Origin: Bdellovibrionales bacterium
Lineage (GTDB): Bacteria; Bdellovibrionota; Bdellovibrionia; Bdellovibrionales; Bdellovibrionaceae
Direction of reading: 5' to 3'
Assembly: GCA_016713585.1 (NCBI GenBank)
Contig: JADJOV010000005.1
Location: forward strand, 62,001-126,000
Length of the DNA: 64,000 nucleotides
A model generated the notes under the pieces. That model was not told the DNA's origin. It saw only the letters and a program-made list of their open reading frames with translations, and made no database searches. The position numbers and the translations under genes are program-made. Below, piece by piece: positions 38,710 to 49,064 of the stretch (position 1 is its first letter; every line of letters begins with the position of its first letter).

Positions 38710-39644
38710 TCACCTCATCTCTTTTGAAAATCGTTTGAATACTATTTTATTTTTCATTGGCAGTTTTTGAATGACGAAAGCGAACAATTCCTTGGGCAGA
38801 TTCGCTAGTAAGATGAGGGTCGCTCCGACGACGAAATTGCTTCCAAAAACTGTTGGCCACAGAGCCGCCGAATACAGAGAAGAGAAAATGGGCTCTAGGG
38901 CCAAAATTGTCGCCGCGAAATGCGAACTGACTTTGCTACTGCCGAAATAGAAAAGGAAGTTGGGAAGCAGTCCAACAAATGCTGAAAAGATAAACATTCC
39001 AAAAATATGGTGTGGGGCAAGACTCCAAACTAAAAATTGGGACCAGTCCTGTTCCCATCTTCCACTAAAAATCAAAGTTAAAGCTAGAAAGGAAAAGAGA
39101 TCATAATAGGCCGAAAGCTGAAAAGGCCCCACTCCTTCCTTGCGTAGGTGATTTGAAAGGAGAATCCAGGTCGCTATGAAAACACTTGCCAAAAGTGGAT
39201 AAAGAAGAGCTTCCGAGTCGAGTTTCAAGGTCTCAATTTCACTATGACCGATCAAATAGATTCCCGCGACTACTGCCAATGACTGAACCCCTTCGGTGAT
39301 GTCGACTGATCCTTTTCGACTGAGAAGATTTGCGACCAGGATCCAAACTGGATATGAAAACATGATGAATGTAACAGTCGCAGGTGGTAGCCCCAGATCA
39401 ACTCCCTTAAATTCAAAAAACTGCAGTAAAGCGCCGACCAACCCAATGGCGATCAATGCAATGAATGTTTTCTTCCCTTTTGGTACGACCTCACTCTTTT
39501 GAGTAAAAAGGGCAACTGAGCCACCAAGCGAATGCCAATATAAAGTAGGCAAAAATAGCTCAGTGGAATTCCTTGATTCAGAAGCAATTTGCTGCCGGGA
39601 TGAACAAATCCAAAAATGAGCGCGGCCAATAAAACGATCCACAT
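38710..39644 (-). CDS. EamA-family (DMT superfamily) membrane transporter; one frameshift
   Basis: About ten membrane helices in two EamA repeats. ATG 39644 starts with 'MWIVLLAALIFGFVHPGSK', the usual first EamA helix. The frame changes near 39480 and continues 'TFIALIAIGLVGALLQFFEF', 'FIMFSYPVWILVANLL' and the second repeat to 38710. These transporters export metabolites or amino acids, but the substrate cannot be read here. Its start lies one base after the stop of the diheme cytochrome gene, so the two are coupled. The LysR gene further upstream on the other strand is the obvious regulator. Confidence 0.8.
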
Positions 39645-39645
39645 A

Positions 39646-40389
39646 TTAAAATCCTTCCAAAAACTTTTTGATCTGAGCCCTATCCTCTGGAGAAACAGAG
39701 AGGCCAAGGGGTGGCATCTCACCACTTTCAAGCATGAACTCAATCGTTGGAGTCTGCTGTCGGCTTAATAGCCCTCTCGCAAGCAGGCCGGATTCCTTGT
39801 GACAAACCATGCAAGCCTTTATTTTTAATGGTTCATTCTCATAAGGACTAGAGTAACGAAATGGCTTTCCTAAAGACGATTTTCCTTCATCATGCGAAGC
39901 GTGCGGAAGGACACGACCATAGAGCTTAATCCTTAAATTCCAAAGGATATTCTGAGTTTGTCTTTGAACGAGCTTTGAACCAAAAGCGAATCATAGTTTG
40001 GACCGAATAGCTCTATGGCCCATTGTTGTGGCACATGAAGCAGGAAACTTTGAAGGACTTTTTGGACATACCTTCTTTCCATTCAAGAGGCCAGACTCAA
40101 ATTGATAGAATTTTGCCGTCTTTGGACTTTGAGTTTTATCTATAACGATTGCTAGCCGATCCCATGATTCTGGACCTAATCCATTGACCCCAAAATGACT
40201 CTGGTTCATCATCCAAACATCCTTATCCTTGAATTTGAACCATTTGATCCTGTTGAAAACAGGCTTGCCGTCGATGGTCTTTGATTCCTTGGATTCGAAA
40301 AAAACCTCCTGATCATCACTGAAAGCGATGGTCAGGAGTCCACCCGAAAAGACACTGACTAGTAAAAATGCCTTAATTCGGAGTTTCAT
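39646..40389 (-). CDS. Diheme c-type cytochrome-like exported protein; several frameshifts
   Basis: ATG 40389 begins a signal sequence (AFLLVSVFSGGLLTIAFS). The first region is beta-rich (IDGKPVFNRIKWFKFKDKD). In a shifted frame near 40050 comes a heme c site CFMCH followed by NNGP, then a shift to 'NYDSLLVQSSFKDKL'. Another shift leads to a second heme site, CMVCH, followed by a 'SGEMPPLG' loop whose Met could be an axial ligand. TAA 39646 ends the gene. Four or so indels are required, but both CxxCH sites and the EMPP loop are what a c-type cytochrome needs. It is coupled to the EamA gene. Confidence 0.6.
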
Positions 40390-40771
40390 TGCAGTTGAAA
40401 AAAGTTTCGGAATTTTCAACCTTTAGAATGGCTGAAAAGCGTTTGTCATTTCCTATTTCACAGGATCCTCGTCCACATATTTTGGGCTTTGAAGCGATGG
40501 TCAATGTATCTCCTGTTTCAGAGGGATAAATTTGGATGACCTCTTTTCGAAGGAACAAACCACCTTCCGATTGAAGATTGCCTAGGTAGTTGATCTTCTT
40601 TGGACCGTCTTGAAGAATGATCTCGGTGTCGGTATTGGTTGGATTTGGATCCTTTTGCTCTTGAACCATCAGCACGGCTCCCTGAGGTACTGATTCACAG
40701 AAATAACCTGCGTGAGCCAGGGTTCCTGATAGTAAGAGTGTGGAAATTGCCGCTGTAAATACGTTTTTCAC
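40373..40771 (-). CDS. Exported protein of unknown function
   Basis: A 132-residue protein with a signal peptide (FTAAISTLLLSGTLAHA) and four or five cysteines (YFCESV, KICGRGSCEI, FFNCNE) that probably form disulfides. The start at 40771 is preceded by AAGGAGGT, a strong ribosome-binding site. Its end overlaps the start of the diheme cytochrome gene, so it is the first gene of a three-gene minus-strand operon with the cytochrome and the EamA transporter. The operon is divergent from a LysR gene 108 bases away. No family is recognised. Confidence 0.6.
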   Translation of the reverse strand: MKNVFTAAISTLLLSGTLAHAGYFCESVPQGAVLMVQEQKDPNPTNTDTEIILQDGPKKINYLGNLQSEGGLFLRKEVIQIYPSETGDTLTIASKPKICGRGSCEIGNDKRFSAILKVENSETFFNCNETPN

Positions 40772-40850
40772 TTGTGACCTCCTTGAAGGTTTGAATTGTT
40801 TCTGAGTGAGGAGATAGCAACTTATTTCATTTTAGAGAAATTCATTGATT

Positions 40851-40879
40851 TAATAGATCCATCTGTTATTCTAATAGAT
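40851..40879. promoter_or_regulatory. LysR-type operator candidate: inverted and direct repeats before the LysR start
   Basis: TAATAGAT occurs at 40851-40858 and again at 40872-40879, 21 bases apart (two helical turns). The first copy also forms a near-perfect inverted repeat with ATCTGTT (AATAGAT-CC-ATCTGTT, 40852-40867; one mismatch), which fits the T-N11-A type site of LysR regulators. The second copy abuts the LysR start codon, so binding could block its own translation or transcription. Confidence 0.4.
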
Positions 40880-41737
40880 ATGAGTCTTCCATCGCTTTAT
40901 CTTGATGCATTCTTAGCCGTAGCCCAAACACAGGGATTTTCATCTGGGGCTTCCACACTCAACATCACTCAGTCTGCTCTTTCACAAAGAATCAAGAATC
41001 TGGAAGAACAGCTAGGCCTCACGCTTTTCCTTCGAACTCCCAGTGGAGCTATCTTAACTGAACAAGGAGAAAGATTGCTTCGATACTGTCAAACTCGGGA
41101 TTCATTAGAAATTGAACTTGTTCAAGATTTGAATGGGATTAAGACTTCCGAAATCAGTGGCACGGTTCGGCTCGCTGCTTACTCAAGTGTCTTAAGATCC
41201 GTGATTATGCCGACACTTCAACCACTTTTAGAAAGGCACCCGCAGATTCTATGCAACTTCATCTGCGCCGATATGAATGAACTTCCAGGACTTCTGCAGC
41301 GAAATGAAGTGGACTTTGTCGTGATGGATTGCAAACTGGATCGAGCCAATCTTGAAACATCCATTTTAGGGCAAGAAAGTTATGTCTTGATTGAATCACG
41401 AACAAAGAGTTCTGGACGGGAGGATATCTTTTTAGACAATGATTTCGCCGACAGAGCAACCGAAAATTTCTTCAAGGCTTCAGGCAAGAAATCTCTTAAA
41501 TACCGACGGTCTTATTTTGGTGACTGCTATGGCATTATTGATGGAGTGGCACTGGGCCTTGGCAAGGCCGTCATGCCGGAGCATCTGGTAGCTGACAACA
41601 GTCAAATTCGAATCTCAAAAGATTATAAACACCACAAAGTCGATGTTATTTTACACTACTATCACCAGCCATTCTATTCAAGACTCCATCATTCTATTGC
41701 TGAAGTTCTCGTAAAAAAGGCCTCCCAATTTTTGTAG
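40880..41737 (+). CDS. LysR-family transcriptional regulator
   Basis: The start is ATG 40880; an upstream in-frame TTG adds a non-LysR-like leader. The N-terminal winged HTH is typical: 'LYLDAFLAVAQTQGFSSGA', then LNITQSALSQRIKNLEEQLG and 'LFLRTPSGAILTEQGERLL'. The C-terminal ligand domain of about 200 residues is complete. It is divergent from the exported protein/cytochrome/EamA operon, which is the classic arrangement of a LysR gene and its target. The ligand is unknown. The frame is intact. Confidence 0.9.
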   Translation: MSLPSLYLDAFLAVAQTQGFSSGASTLNITQSALSQRIKNLEEQLGLTLFLRTPSGAILTEQGERLLRYCQTRDSLEIELVQDLNGIKTSEISGTVRLAAYSSVLRSVIMPTLQPLLERHPQILCNFICADMNELPGLLQRNEVDFVVMDCKLDRANLETSILGQESYVLIESRTKSSGREDIFLDNDFADRATENFFKASGKKSLKYRRSYFGDCYGIIDGVALGLGKAVMPEHLVADNSQIRISKDYKHHKVDVILHYYHQPFYSRLHHSIAEVLVKKASQFL

Positions 41738-42073
41738 CCTAACATCCTGGATCACAGCCTGTTGCATTAGACGCAGCCCTAGAACAACAAATGCCACCGA
41801 AAAGGTGAAATCTTCTTTCAGCGACAAAAGTCTGCCGTCACGAGTTCGAAGAGACTCGATTTCAGCTCGACCATTGAGAGTAAAAGCCTCAAATTCCTCA
41901 ACTAGCGAAGGAGTATTCCCGTTGAATGGCATTATAAAAAGACTAAATGTGTTTTCAGATGTAAAGGAAGCAAAATAAGTCCCAAAGGGCATTCCATCTG
42001 TATGTCTTCCCCATCCTACATTGAGGATATTTGGGTCACTGAGTTTTTCGGAAAAGGTTAGAATGTAAGGCAA
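41678..42073 (-). CDS. Small protein of unknown function (doubtful)
   Basis: An open frame of 131 codons whose last 60 bases overlap the 3' end of the LysR gene on the other strand. The middle (WGRHTDGMPFGTYFASFTS ... TLNGRAEIESLRTRDGRLL) has a plausible protein composition, with beta-strand-like segments. There is no signal peptide or clear ribosome-binding site, and the gene may be a fragment shifted out of frame at one end. It lies downstream of a lipoprotein gene on the same strand. Confidence 0.3.
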   Translation of the reverse strand: MPYILTFSEKLSDPNILNVGWGRHTDGMPFGTYFASFTSENTFSLFIMPFNGNTPSLVEEFEAFTLNGRAEIESLRTRDGRLLSLKEDFTFSVAFVVLGLRLMQQAVIQDVRLQKLGGLFYENFSNRMMES

Positions 42074-42118
42074 AATCTTCGGCGCGCAGAGTACGATCGC
42101 TTATTTTTGGACGGGCCC

Positions 42119-42893
42119 TTAGGGAAGGGTCGAGAGAGTCGAGGAAAAGACCGTTTTGAGAAATGCCTTTCCAACCCCAGCTGGCGCGCTCGTTCCTCCG
42201 CCGGTCGTAACCGCCGTCGTGACATTTTCGCAAAGGGTCGCATTCACAACAGTTCCGACACAGCTAATTAAATAGGAATTAATAACAAGTGTTCCGATGT
42301 CTGTATAGATCTGAGAGATTGCAGAAGTATTAGAAGTATTAGTTAAATAGCTGACAAGATTGACAGCGTCCAAGGGGTTGGTGGTCGAGAAGATTCCGAC
42401 TCCGCAGGTAGCGGTGGCCTTGCAGGCAAGATTTATCATGGCATTTCCAAGGAAAGAGAACGTCGTCAGTAGGGTTCCAACTTTCAAGCCAGCGCTGGCA
42501 CAATAGGTTGAGGCTTTCATTGCCTGGGTGTAATAGGATTCAGCTCCGGCCGTGGTGGTGAGATTTGTGGAATTTCTTCCGTCGAAGACTAAGGATCCTA
42601 AGAATGCCGAAGAGCCAGATCCACTTGAAACGGCACTGAAGGTTGCGACTAAGGACGAAGCATCAGTGAAGCCCTCTTTGACGAAGGCTCCAGCGCAACG
42701 AATGGAATCGCCGGCCTTGGTTGTGATTGCGGAAACCTTTTCGACGCAGGCATCAGCCGCATCAGGATTTGCGATTGTGACGTTATCAAGACAGATTTGA
42801 GCATCGCCAAGAGTGTCTCGATCGGTTGCCTTTCCGCAGCTAAGTGTAAACAAAAACGATAAAACTAATAGAGATCGAAGTCATTTGTTTCAT
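42119..42893 (-). CDS. Cysteine-containing lipoprotein; frameshift in the signal peptide
   Basis: ATG 42893 with AGGAG eight bases upstream starts a signal sequence (MKQMTSISISFIVF) that must shift frame at a T5 run near 42855 to join 'LFTLSCGKATD', whose Cys is the probable lipobox cysteine. The mature protein of about 235 residues is rich in Thr, Ser, Ala and Val. It has paired cysteines (ICLDN, ACVEK, RCAGA, YCASAG, ACKATATCG, SCVG, LCENV). It is divergent from an outer-membrane protein gene and resembles in size, composition and Cys spacing the lipoprotein at 44242-45117, so the two may be paralogues. The function is unknown. Confidence 0.55.
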
Positions 42894-43127
42894 TGCGAAA
42901 ATCTCCTAGTGGAAGAGGCGGACGTCTTATGGACGGTCGCTCAGTTCTATCATCTTAAATAAAGTTTGAGATTCAGTCATGAACTATATGGGATCGGGAC
43001 TAAGGTCGTTTCACCCTATAGCTCACCTAGACGATTATCCTGGGGAGACTCAAGAATTTTGAGTCTTATTCCGATACAAACTTAAGCTCGACGGGGAACA
43101 TCTAACCGTCATGTAAGTGAGGAAGAA

Positions 43128-44231
43128 GTGAAAAGGATTTTATTTTTCTTCGGTTTTTGGCTTTGCGCCCAATTTGCTTTTGTTTCTATGAGCATGGCCC
43201 AGGAGCGCCGTGAATTCTACAGGTCCATCCGCGCGCTTGGGATGGGAAATTCAGCTGTTGCTGTGACGAATGATGAATCGAGTTTGCTTCTGAATCCTGC
43301 TGGGTTGGGGAAACTAAGAAACTTCTATGGAACCGTTTTCGATCCTGAAATAGAGACGAGTGATAAAACAGTGAGTATGTATAATGCCAGAGCCTTTTCG
43401 CAGCCATGGACGCTGGCAGATGCGATTCCTGCCGCCGTGGCAGTGCCTGGGGATCAGTTCCATTTTCGGGGGCAATTGTTTCCGTCCTTTGTTGCCAGAA
43501 ATTTCGGGCTAGGATTATTGCAGAAATATGATGTGGATGCCGTCTACGATTCGACCACCGCCCGTGCCGATACCTTCTATCGAAATGATTTGGGACTTGT
43601 TTTGGGCTATAACCTTCGACTCTTTGATGGTCGCGTAAAAATCGGTTTTACTGGTCGCCTAATCAATCGGATCGAAGTTAAAGAGACTGCTTTTGATACA
43701 ACGCAAGCTTTAGATTTGCCGTCCCTGGGGACCGCGGGGATTGCAAAAGAGGGCACTGGTTTTGGTGGAGATATCGGCATTATGCTTGCCGCTCCGTGGA
43801 CCATGATTCCAACCATTGGGGCGGTCCTCCGGGATGCTGGTGGAACCAATTTCGCGATGTCCTCTGGGCAGAGGCTGAGCCAAGCGACCTCGCGGCCAGC
43901 AACAGTGGCCCAGGATCTCGATGTGGGAATCGCCCTGTTTCCAATTCACCGCAACAATGTTCGGTCAGTGTGGACAATAGAATACAAAGGCGTTCTGACG
44001 GCACAAAATGAAACAGATCCCACGAAGCTTTATCACGGAGGAGTCGAAGTCAATTTCGGAGATTTGTTATTTGTTCGAGCAGGTTACAATCAAAGGTATT
44101 GGACAGGAGGTCTCGAATTAGCCTCTGAACGGTTTCAGATACAGTTGGCCAGTTACGGGGAAGAAGTCGGGACCGCGGCAGCTTCGAAAGAAGATCGTCG
44201 TTACTTGTTTAAGGTGGCGTTTAGGTTTTAG
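43128..44231 (+). CDS. Outer-membrane beta-barrel protein (PorV/FadL-like, conserved hypothetical)
   Basis: A 367-residue protein from GTG 43128 with a signal peptide ending SMAQ. The mature start has 'YRSIRALGMGNSAVAVTND' followed by SSLLLNPAGLG, the 'GMG/NPA' hallmark of the PorV/UPF0164-like and FadL-like barrel groups. Alternating hydrophobic strands run to the end, and the last residues (RYLFKVAFRF) form a C-terminal barrel strand with aromatic terminus. It is followed after 10 bases by a lipoprotein, and then by a second protein with the same N-terminal hallmark, forming a three-gene unit. Confidence 0.7.
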   Translation: MKRILFFFGFWLCAQFAFVSMSMAQERREFYRSIRALGMGNSAVAVTNDESSLLLNPAGLGKLRNFYGTVFDPEIETSDKTVSMYNARAFSQPWTLADAIPAAVAVPGDQFHFRGQLFPSFVARNFGLGLLQKYDVDAVYDSTTARADTFYRNDLGLVLGYNLRLFDGRVKIGFTGRLINRIEVKETAFDTTQALDLPSLGTAGIAKEGTGFGGDIGIMLAAPWTMIPTIGAVLRDAGGTNFAMSSGQRLSQATSRPATVAQDLDVGIALFPIHRNNVRSVWTIEYKGVLTAQNETDPTKLYHGGVEVNFGDLLFVRAGYNQRYWTGGLELASERFQIQLASYGEEVGTAAASKEDRRYLFKVAFRF

Positions 44232-44241
44232 GAGGAAGGGT

Positions 44242-45117
44242 TTGAGGATATTGCTCTTGGTTGTATTAATGATTTCGTCGGGGTTGCAGACCTCTTGTGG
44301 TGGCAATTTTTTTAAGGATCTTTCAACTAAGGATACCGATGCGGCAAAGTACGAGGATGCTTTGAAGGCCATCGATTTGGGCGATTATACGAGTGCTATT
44401 GCTCATATTGAGTCAATGAGTACCGCAGCCAAGGCCCAAACAAAAACTATTGAAACCTGGGCAGGCGCCTACGCCGGCAAGTGTGGGCTCAATTTTATCT
44501 CATTAATTTCTGGCTTAGGTGATTCTTCTGGGGCACCATTTTTGTTTTTTATGCAAGCCTTTACAGCGGTAGCGGTCGATCCAGAGTCCTGCTATATAGC
44601 TCAACAAAAAATGGAACTTCTGGGGAACTCAAGCCAGAGAACATCTGATCAAAATCTGTTTATGTTTGTGCTGGGTATTTCGAAACTCGGTACCTACCTG
44701 AAAGCCAGCGCGGACTTGTTGCCGGCGACAGGAGTTGGCGGAGACGGTGTGGCTGATCCCACCTTCAGCGCCTGTGCCAACCAACCCGCCCCTGGCACAC
44801 CGATGATGACAGATGCCCAAATCAATCAAGTCGTGACTGGGTTCGGACTTATCTTTGATAATTTGACGGCGGTAAGTTCGAGTCTGTCGGGAGCTTCGGC
44901 GGTTGCTGGTCTCAATGATTTTAAGGCAACCTGTGAAGCGTTAACTTTGATTCCAAATTGCGCGATCACAAATCCAAATGGGGCAGAGATCACAGATGCA
45001 ACCCGACTGGCCTTTCGAGAGCTTATTCAAACCAGTGACTTCGGAGTTGGCACGGCCTGCACAAAGGATCAGGTGGGAATTCCTGATGGGTTTGGGGGCA
45101 CGCAGTGCTGCCCTTGA
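44242..45117 (+). CDS. Outer-membrane lipoprotein of unknown function
   Basis: TTG 44242 is chosen because GGAGG lies six bases upstream and the signal peptide begins there (ILLLVVLMISSGLQTSC, then GGN); the last Cys is the lipobox cysteine. The mature protein of about 270 residues starts with a TPR-like helix pair (DALKAIDLGDYTSAIAHIES). It then has a Gly/Ala/Ser-rich helical region with paired cysteines (GKCGLN, ESCYIA, ACANQP, TCEAL, NCAIT, ACTKD) and ends in CCP. It lies between two PorV/FadL-like barrels and overlaps the next gene by 13 bases. It is probably a partner or chaperone of those barrels. Confidence 0.6.
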   Translation: MRILLLVVLMISSGLQTSCGGNFFKDLSTKDTDAAKYEDALKAIDLGDYTSAIAHIESMSTAAKAQTKTIETWAGAYAGKCGLNFISLISGLGDSSGAPFLFFMQAFTAVAVDPESCYIAQQKMELLGNSSQRTSDQNLFMFVLGISKLGTYLKASADLLPATGVGGDGVADPTFSACANQPAPGTPMMTDAQINQVVTGFGLIFDNLTAVSSSLSGASAVAGLNDFKATCEALTLIPNCAITNPNGAEITDATRLAFRELIQTSDFGVGTACTKDQVGIPDGFGGTQCCP

Positions 45118-46247
45118 TTTTGGCGCGAACACGAATATTATATAAATTTGTCCTGCTGCCAATTCTGTGGAGCTACGGAATATCTTCCCAGGCTAGTGAA
45201 ATATTTGAATACAATCGTTCCCTACGGTCCCTAGGGATGGGTGGGGCTTATATCTCGGTTGTTGAATCTCAGGATGCGCCTCTTGTCAATCCCGCGGCGC
45301 TCGCTTTTGTCAGCGAGATCAACTGGGAGATGATCAATTTGGGGGGTGGAATAAATGGACTGGATATCTATAATACAGTGTCGAATTTCAAAGCCATCAC
45401 CTCTGCCGCTGACTACAGTCAATATTTTGGTAAGCGCATATGGGTCAATGCTTTCGGACGAACATCCGTGGTCATGCCAGGTTTTGGAATGGCGGGATTC
45501 GAAGATTTTAAGACTTCTTTTGCCATGCATAATCCGGCCTATCCACAATTTTCAATGGATTTTATTAATGACTATGGATTGAACATTGCCGGGGCCACAA
45601 CCATTGGAGATCGGTCTGGTTTTGGATTGGCTGTCAAGCGAATTAATCGCTGGGGCGGAACTGAGGAGATTGGGCTAGGAATCATTTCATCGGGAAATGG
45701 CAGTCAAATCATGGAACAGTTTAAAAACAAAGGAGTTGGTTATGGTGTTGACGCGGCATTTATGACAAAGTTGCCGGTGTCGTCAGACACTCGTTTGGCT
45801 ATCGTTTGGCAGGATGTGGGGGATACTAGGTTTTCGAAAACAGAGGGGCCTTCTGCTCCGCCTGCAATTGAAAATAATTTACAAATTGGTCTCGGCACGG
45901 CTGTTGATTGGCCGGGGATTGACTTTGCTGCCGCCATGGAAGTTCGACATATTATGAACTCGTCTTATTCTTTTGCCCAGAAGGTTCATTTAGGGGGGGA
46001 AGTATCTTTGCCGCTTCTTAAGCTTCGGGGAGGCCTCAGTCAAGGTTACCCAACATATGGCGTGGGGTTTAGTTTCTTGTTTTTTGACTTTGATTTGGCC
46101 TACTATTTTACTGAACTGGGAGCTTATCCCGGACAAACCCCCGAGAACAGAATTCAGCTTGGAATGTCCATGGGTCTTTCGCTCGACGCGGACTTCAAAT
46201 TTTATTCAAAAGACGGCAAAAAGCGAAAATTGAAGCAGCGTCGCTAG
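45105..46247 (+). CDS. Outer-membrane beta-barrel protein, paralogue of the 43128 gene
   Basis: The GTG start at 45105 lies inside the lipoprotein gene. A hydrophobic leader (FVLLPILWSYGISSQA) leads to 'YNRSLRSLGMGGAYISVVES' and PLVNPAAL, the same GMG/NPA hallmark as the protein at 43128. Strand-turn-strand repeats follow to the end, where a strongly basic tail (KDGKKRKLKQRR) is added after the last strand. That charged tail is unusual for a barrel and may sit in the periplasm. About 380 residues, frame intact. Confidence 0.7.
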   Translation: MLPLILARTRILYKFVLLPILWSYGISSQASEIFEYNRSLRSLGMGGAYISVVESQDAPLVNPAALAFVSEINWEMINLGGGINGLDIYNTVSNFKAITSAADYSQYFGKRIWVNAFGRTSVVMPGFGMAGFEDFKTSFAMHNPAYPQFSMDFINDYGLNIAGATTIGDRSGFGLAVKRINRWGGTEEIGLGIISSGNGSQIMEQFKNKGVGYGVDAAFMTKLPVSSDTRLAIVWQDVGDTRFSKTEGPSAPPAIENNLQIGLGTAVDWPGIDFAAAMEVRHIMNSSYSFAQKVHLGGEVSLPLLKLRGGLSQGYPTYGVGFSFLFFDFDLAYYFTELGAYPGQTPENRIQLGMSMGLSLDADFKFYSKDGKKRKLKQRR

Positions 46248-46302
46248 TTTCTTATTCCTTTTTGAGTGACAGTTTAGTCTTTTATACGCAATCATTTTCG
46301 AG

Positions 46303-49064
46303 ATGTTAAAACTCTGGACCTATACGACCCGCCAACAAATTGAGCAAAAGTGTGAACAGGTTGATTTCCAAAATGAGACTTGGATTTTGCCGGATCTTCG
46401 TTCCAAAATCCAACTTCAAAAACAACTATTTTCAAAATATGGGTATACCTTAGAGAATTTTGTGATGCGAGCAAGCGATTTGTGGAAAACCCTGCTCAGA
46501 AAATCAATGCCCGAGTATGAAGTTGTTTCGCGAGACTATGCCGGGCTGCTCGCAAAAGGCTTTCTCAAAGAGCTACCTCCTGAGGATCCGCTTTTTGTTG
46601 GCCTGACAGAATCGACTTGGTTAGACCAACTCAACCGGTGGAGCGCTGTTGCCTTTTCAGAATCCATGCAAGATGAGTTGACTCAATATCTCGAATTGAA
46701 TCCAGACCTCAAAGGTCGGATCGTTCAAGATTTTTATTTTGCAAGAATATTGGCTCTTTTCTTTGCAAAAAAGAAAAAAACGACAGCGCTATGGATTCCC
46801 GCGCTTCTTCAAGATCAGACGAATTTGCCCCAGTTGTGGAATCGCGCCCTCTGGATTGATTTGCGGGGGGAAATCTCTCTGAGCGAAGCCGAATTGTTTC
46901 AACGGTTTTCCCATTTAGTTGACGTCAATGTTTTGGTTCCTGAGTCACCATTCGAAAAGGACTACCCAGGCATCTTAAGAATCTACGACTATTTGCGGTC
47001 AAAAGCGAATGCCATCAGCGCCTTAGGCAGAGTCGGTGATGGCACGACAATGACGATTTCAAAAACGCAGAAGGTCTATGGTTTTTCGGGACCGCTGGCC
47101 GAAGTTAAGTCAGCAGTTGCCCAGATTCGGGTGTGGCTGGATCAAGGTGTGTATCCCCAGGAAATCGGCCTGCTCGCTCCGGAAATAGAGAATTACTGGC
47201 CTTGTCTTTCCAGCTATCTGCAGATCGAAGGTATTCCAGCGCAGAAAGCAGTGGTCAGTCGCTTAATGACTTTTCCCAGTGTTCGCCTGTGGATGGCCAG
47301 ACTGCATTCTTCGATGAATGTGAAGGACTATTTTAGTTTAGAGAAGGCTCATTTTTCGCGGGCCCAGATTCGCCTTGAAGAATTTCGTGCCCTTTTGTAC
47401 GAAATTTATGAAGATCGAGATCTCATGCGAATTCAGTCAGTTTTTGCAGAGATTCAGAGGACCCCCGCCTGGCCTGCACGAATGACAAGGGATGAATTCT
47501 TGGGAAGGAGTTTGAACCTTTGGGAGGTGGATCAAAGTTCGCTGACCCTTCCGCCTGAAATAAAAAAAGCCCTTGAAAAATTTTTGCGAGAGGCCTCTGC
47601 GTCCGATGAAGCATCTCCGGCTGATTGGTTTAAATTTCTGGAATCAATGATGGGACAAACAGAAATTCAGATCCGGGAAGCTGACGAATCTGGAATCGTG
47701 GTGAGTTCATTGATGTCGGCCTGGTCATCAGGACTAAAGAAAATAATCTTTCTTGGCATTTCTGATGAGGGTTTGAAATCATATTCCCGATTGGGACTTA
47801 GCCCCGTGGATACGCGACAGTTGTCTCAAGATTTGGGCCTTGTGATCGAATCTGCAGAAAAAAACATCAAGGAATACGAACTACGCTGGTGGCTGACAGA
47901 GACAGAGACTGATCCTGAGGTGAAGACTGAGGTGGGGATAGCGACTAAGGCTGAGGTCGTCAGGGAAATTGAAAAAGAAATTGAAATTTACGAGCCACTG
48001 ACTGATTGGCAGGGGCAGCTACTCAATCACACGGCCCTTTTGTTAGACCGAGAGAAATTGCAGAAGAATGTAAAGACGGCGACCCGTTGGGATCAAATTC
48101 AATCCCTCGGACTTAAAGAGTCTCTAAAATTCGATCTTCCTCTCAATGCGGTCAGTGTGGATCGAAAGGTCCAAGAGGATTTGGGTTTTCAAAAATGAGA
48201 CCTATTTCTGGATGGACCTTGAAGGAGCTTTCGCCTTCCTCCATCGAGAGTTATCTGAAGTGTCCCTTTGTCTTTTTTGCAAACAAAGGATTTCGTCTTT
48301 TGGATATGGACGAGATCGATTTAGACTTAGATGTTAGGCAAAGTGGGCAATTCTATCATGCGGTGGCTGACGCTCTTCTGGATCCAACTCGAAGATTGGT
48401 TTGGTCCGAAGTTGAGCTCATGGAACTTGTAGAGGACCTCAAAAATAAACACTTGATAATTTCGGAAACGGATCCGACTTGGGAACCGAGAAAAGCAAAA
48501 ATAGTCAAGTGGAGTCAACATTTTTTGGATTTTGAGAAGGATTGGCTCTCAACATATCCAGCGACTCAGGTTTTCGGACGTGAGACTTCGTGGAAAAGTC
48601 CTTGGGGGTCAGATATTGTCTTTCGCGGCAAGATCGATCGATTGGATATCAATGCCGAGGGCCAGGCCGTGTTGATAGACTACAAAAGTTCAACCGCCGG
48701 AAAGGCAGGGCCGAGGAGTTGGCTAGCGAATAATGATTTGCAGCTATTGTTTTATATTTGGGCCCTTCGTTCGGGAGGGGTCTCCGACTTTAGGGGTGAA
48801 ATTGTCGGCGCTTTTTATTATGACCTCAAGAAATTCGATCGTTCCAAGGGACTTCATTTACGTCAGGAAAGCACACTTCTGGCAAGCCTCGTCCGTAAGA
48901 ACGCTGGAGTCAGTCCCGAGGAGCTCGAAGAGTTTATGTTGGAGTTTGAGAAGAAAATTGATCAAACTTTATTTCGGATGAATCAAGGATGCTATCAACC
49001 TGAACCTGATGACCAGAAAGACTGCCAAAAATGTCGTTGGAACCAAATATGTCGCGCACCCCCA
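46303..49064 (+). CDS. addB: AddB-like helicase-nuclease subunit; frameshifted, open into AddA
   Basis: One subunit of an AddAB-type double-strand-break resection enzyme. The N-terminal 600 residues form a degenerate helicase-like scaffold (for example 'FSGPLAEVKSAVAQIRVWLD'). A T/E/V repeat linker (ETETDPEVKTEVG) precedes a TGA at 48198 that overlaps an ATG; one A missing from an A5 run would fuse the frames. The next part has the Fe-S/nuclease domain: first Cys in 'SSIESYLKCPF', the nuclease motif GKIDRLD ... LIDYKSS, and the Cys cluster DCQKCRWNQIC. The frame then runs straight into the AddA helicase without a stop or start codon (see finding). Confidence 0.8.

Noticed and set aside
39646..40389. 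Diheme cytochrome as a photosynthesis or respiratory complex subunit
   Set aside because: Sequence beyond the CxxCH sites is too broken to place it in a named complex.
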